Of a DNA stretch of 64,000 nucleotides, positions 63,546 to 64,000 are shown one piece after another (the first letter of the stretch is position 1; the number at the start of each line of letters is the position of its first letter). The notes under the pieces are model-generated. The model was given only the letters and a program-made list of their open reading frames with translations, was not told the origin of the DNA and did not search any database. Source of the stretch: Asterias amurensis (lineage: Eukaryota > Echinodermata > Asteroidea > Forcipulatida > Asteriidae); contig NC_092650.1 in assembly GCF_032118995.1 (NCBI RefSeq), positions 13,204,501 to 13,268,500 on the forward strand. The letters run 5' to 3'. The position numbers and the translations under genes were made by a program.

Positions 63546-64000
63546 TTCCCATTGACCCATCAAGATCAGAACCTCCCACATTGCCGATTGACCTAGTGGT
63601 CAGAACCCTCTTCACACATTGCCTCTTGACATCAAGATCAGAAACTCCACGTTTTGCAAATTGACCTCGAGACCACGACCTTCTCTACATTGCCCATTGA
63701 CCTCAAGATCAGAGCCTCCTTCCCATACCCATTCATATAGCTACAAACCATCATTACACATCGACCTCAAGATTCAAAAGTTCCTTTATTTGCCAATTAA
63801 CCTCCGGATTGTTGACCTTCTTTTCTATTTTAATTGAACTCAAGCTCCAGAGCGTTCTTTCCAATGATAACCAGTTTACCTGATGATCAGGCACTTTCCT
63901 TCCACGAATATAACTTAACCTCGTGATCTATAGGGCATTGTTGTTGCCTATGTGTATATCAACCCCAGCCTTGATTCAAACCGGCCTTTTCATTCTTTCA

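Larger units (their letters stand above)
61540..63880. repeat. Wide array of decayed TTGACCTCAAGATC-type units
   Basis: On both sides of the regular minisatellite, TTGACCTCAAGATCAGAACC-like units recur about every 30-45 bp from about 61555 to 63870. They keep the TTGACCTC and AGATCAGAACCTCC words while spacing and interior vary. The central block is therefore a recent homogenised core inside an older 2.3-kb array. A family I element (63413-63545) interrupts the right flank. Confidence 0.8.

Overview
The window is eukaryotic, and I read it as an intron-rich, repeat-dense marine invertebrate deuterostome genome. An echinoderm is my best guess. The basis is small coding exons with consensus GT..AG junctions spread over tens of kilobases, animal gene families whose residues fit the invertebrate or pre-vertebrate form, and many short fold-back repeats. 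The species call is inference; no ribosomal or mitochondrial marker is present.

Layout. (1) 1-1213: a decayed LINE reverse-transcriptase fragment. (2) 1348-9554, minus strand: the first seven coding exons (286 residues) of a membrane-anchored FG-GAP protein that resembles plant NERD1; the gene runs off the left edge. (3) 9555-9888: a 334-bp gap between divergent start codons, probably a shared promoter. (4) 9889-16351, plus strand: a complete five-exon penta-EF-hand calcium sensor of the ALG-2/PDCD6 type (176 aa). (5) 16352-23945: intergenic, made of fold-back elements, an AGTCA-rich simple repeat and a GC-rich stretch (20300-21020). (6) 23946-48988, plus strand: a complete eight-exon Ajuba/LIMD1/WTIP-family protein (949 aa) with a long disordered N-terminus, three LIM domains and an unusual proline-rich tail ending in a PDZ-type motif. 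(7) 48989-56770: intergenic repeats. (8) 56771 to beyond the right edge, plus strand: the first two coding exons of a Go-type G-protein alpha subunit, whose following intron carries a 37-bp minisatellite (about 62215-63115) inside a wider 2.3-kb decayed array.

Most of the rest is short non-autonomous repeats. At least four fold-back families sit between TTAA sites, which suggests piggyBac- or Kolobok-like mobilisation. There are also at least four tRNA-derived SINE families, a fold-back family sharing a conserved end with a hammerhead-like hairpin, and a GGGTGCG-ended family with 3-bp target duplications. Several nested or abutting insertions allow relative dating.

The four genes do not form an operon. 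Two themes are plausible but inferential: calcium/Golgi traffic for the divergent NERD1-like/ALG-2 pair, and cortical or junctional signalling for the Ajuba-like and G-alpha genes. I found no prokaryotic system, CRISPR array or new enzyme cluster. The most interesting items are the NERD1-like animal gene and its promoter partner, the Ajuba-family C-terminal tail, and the repeat biology.
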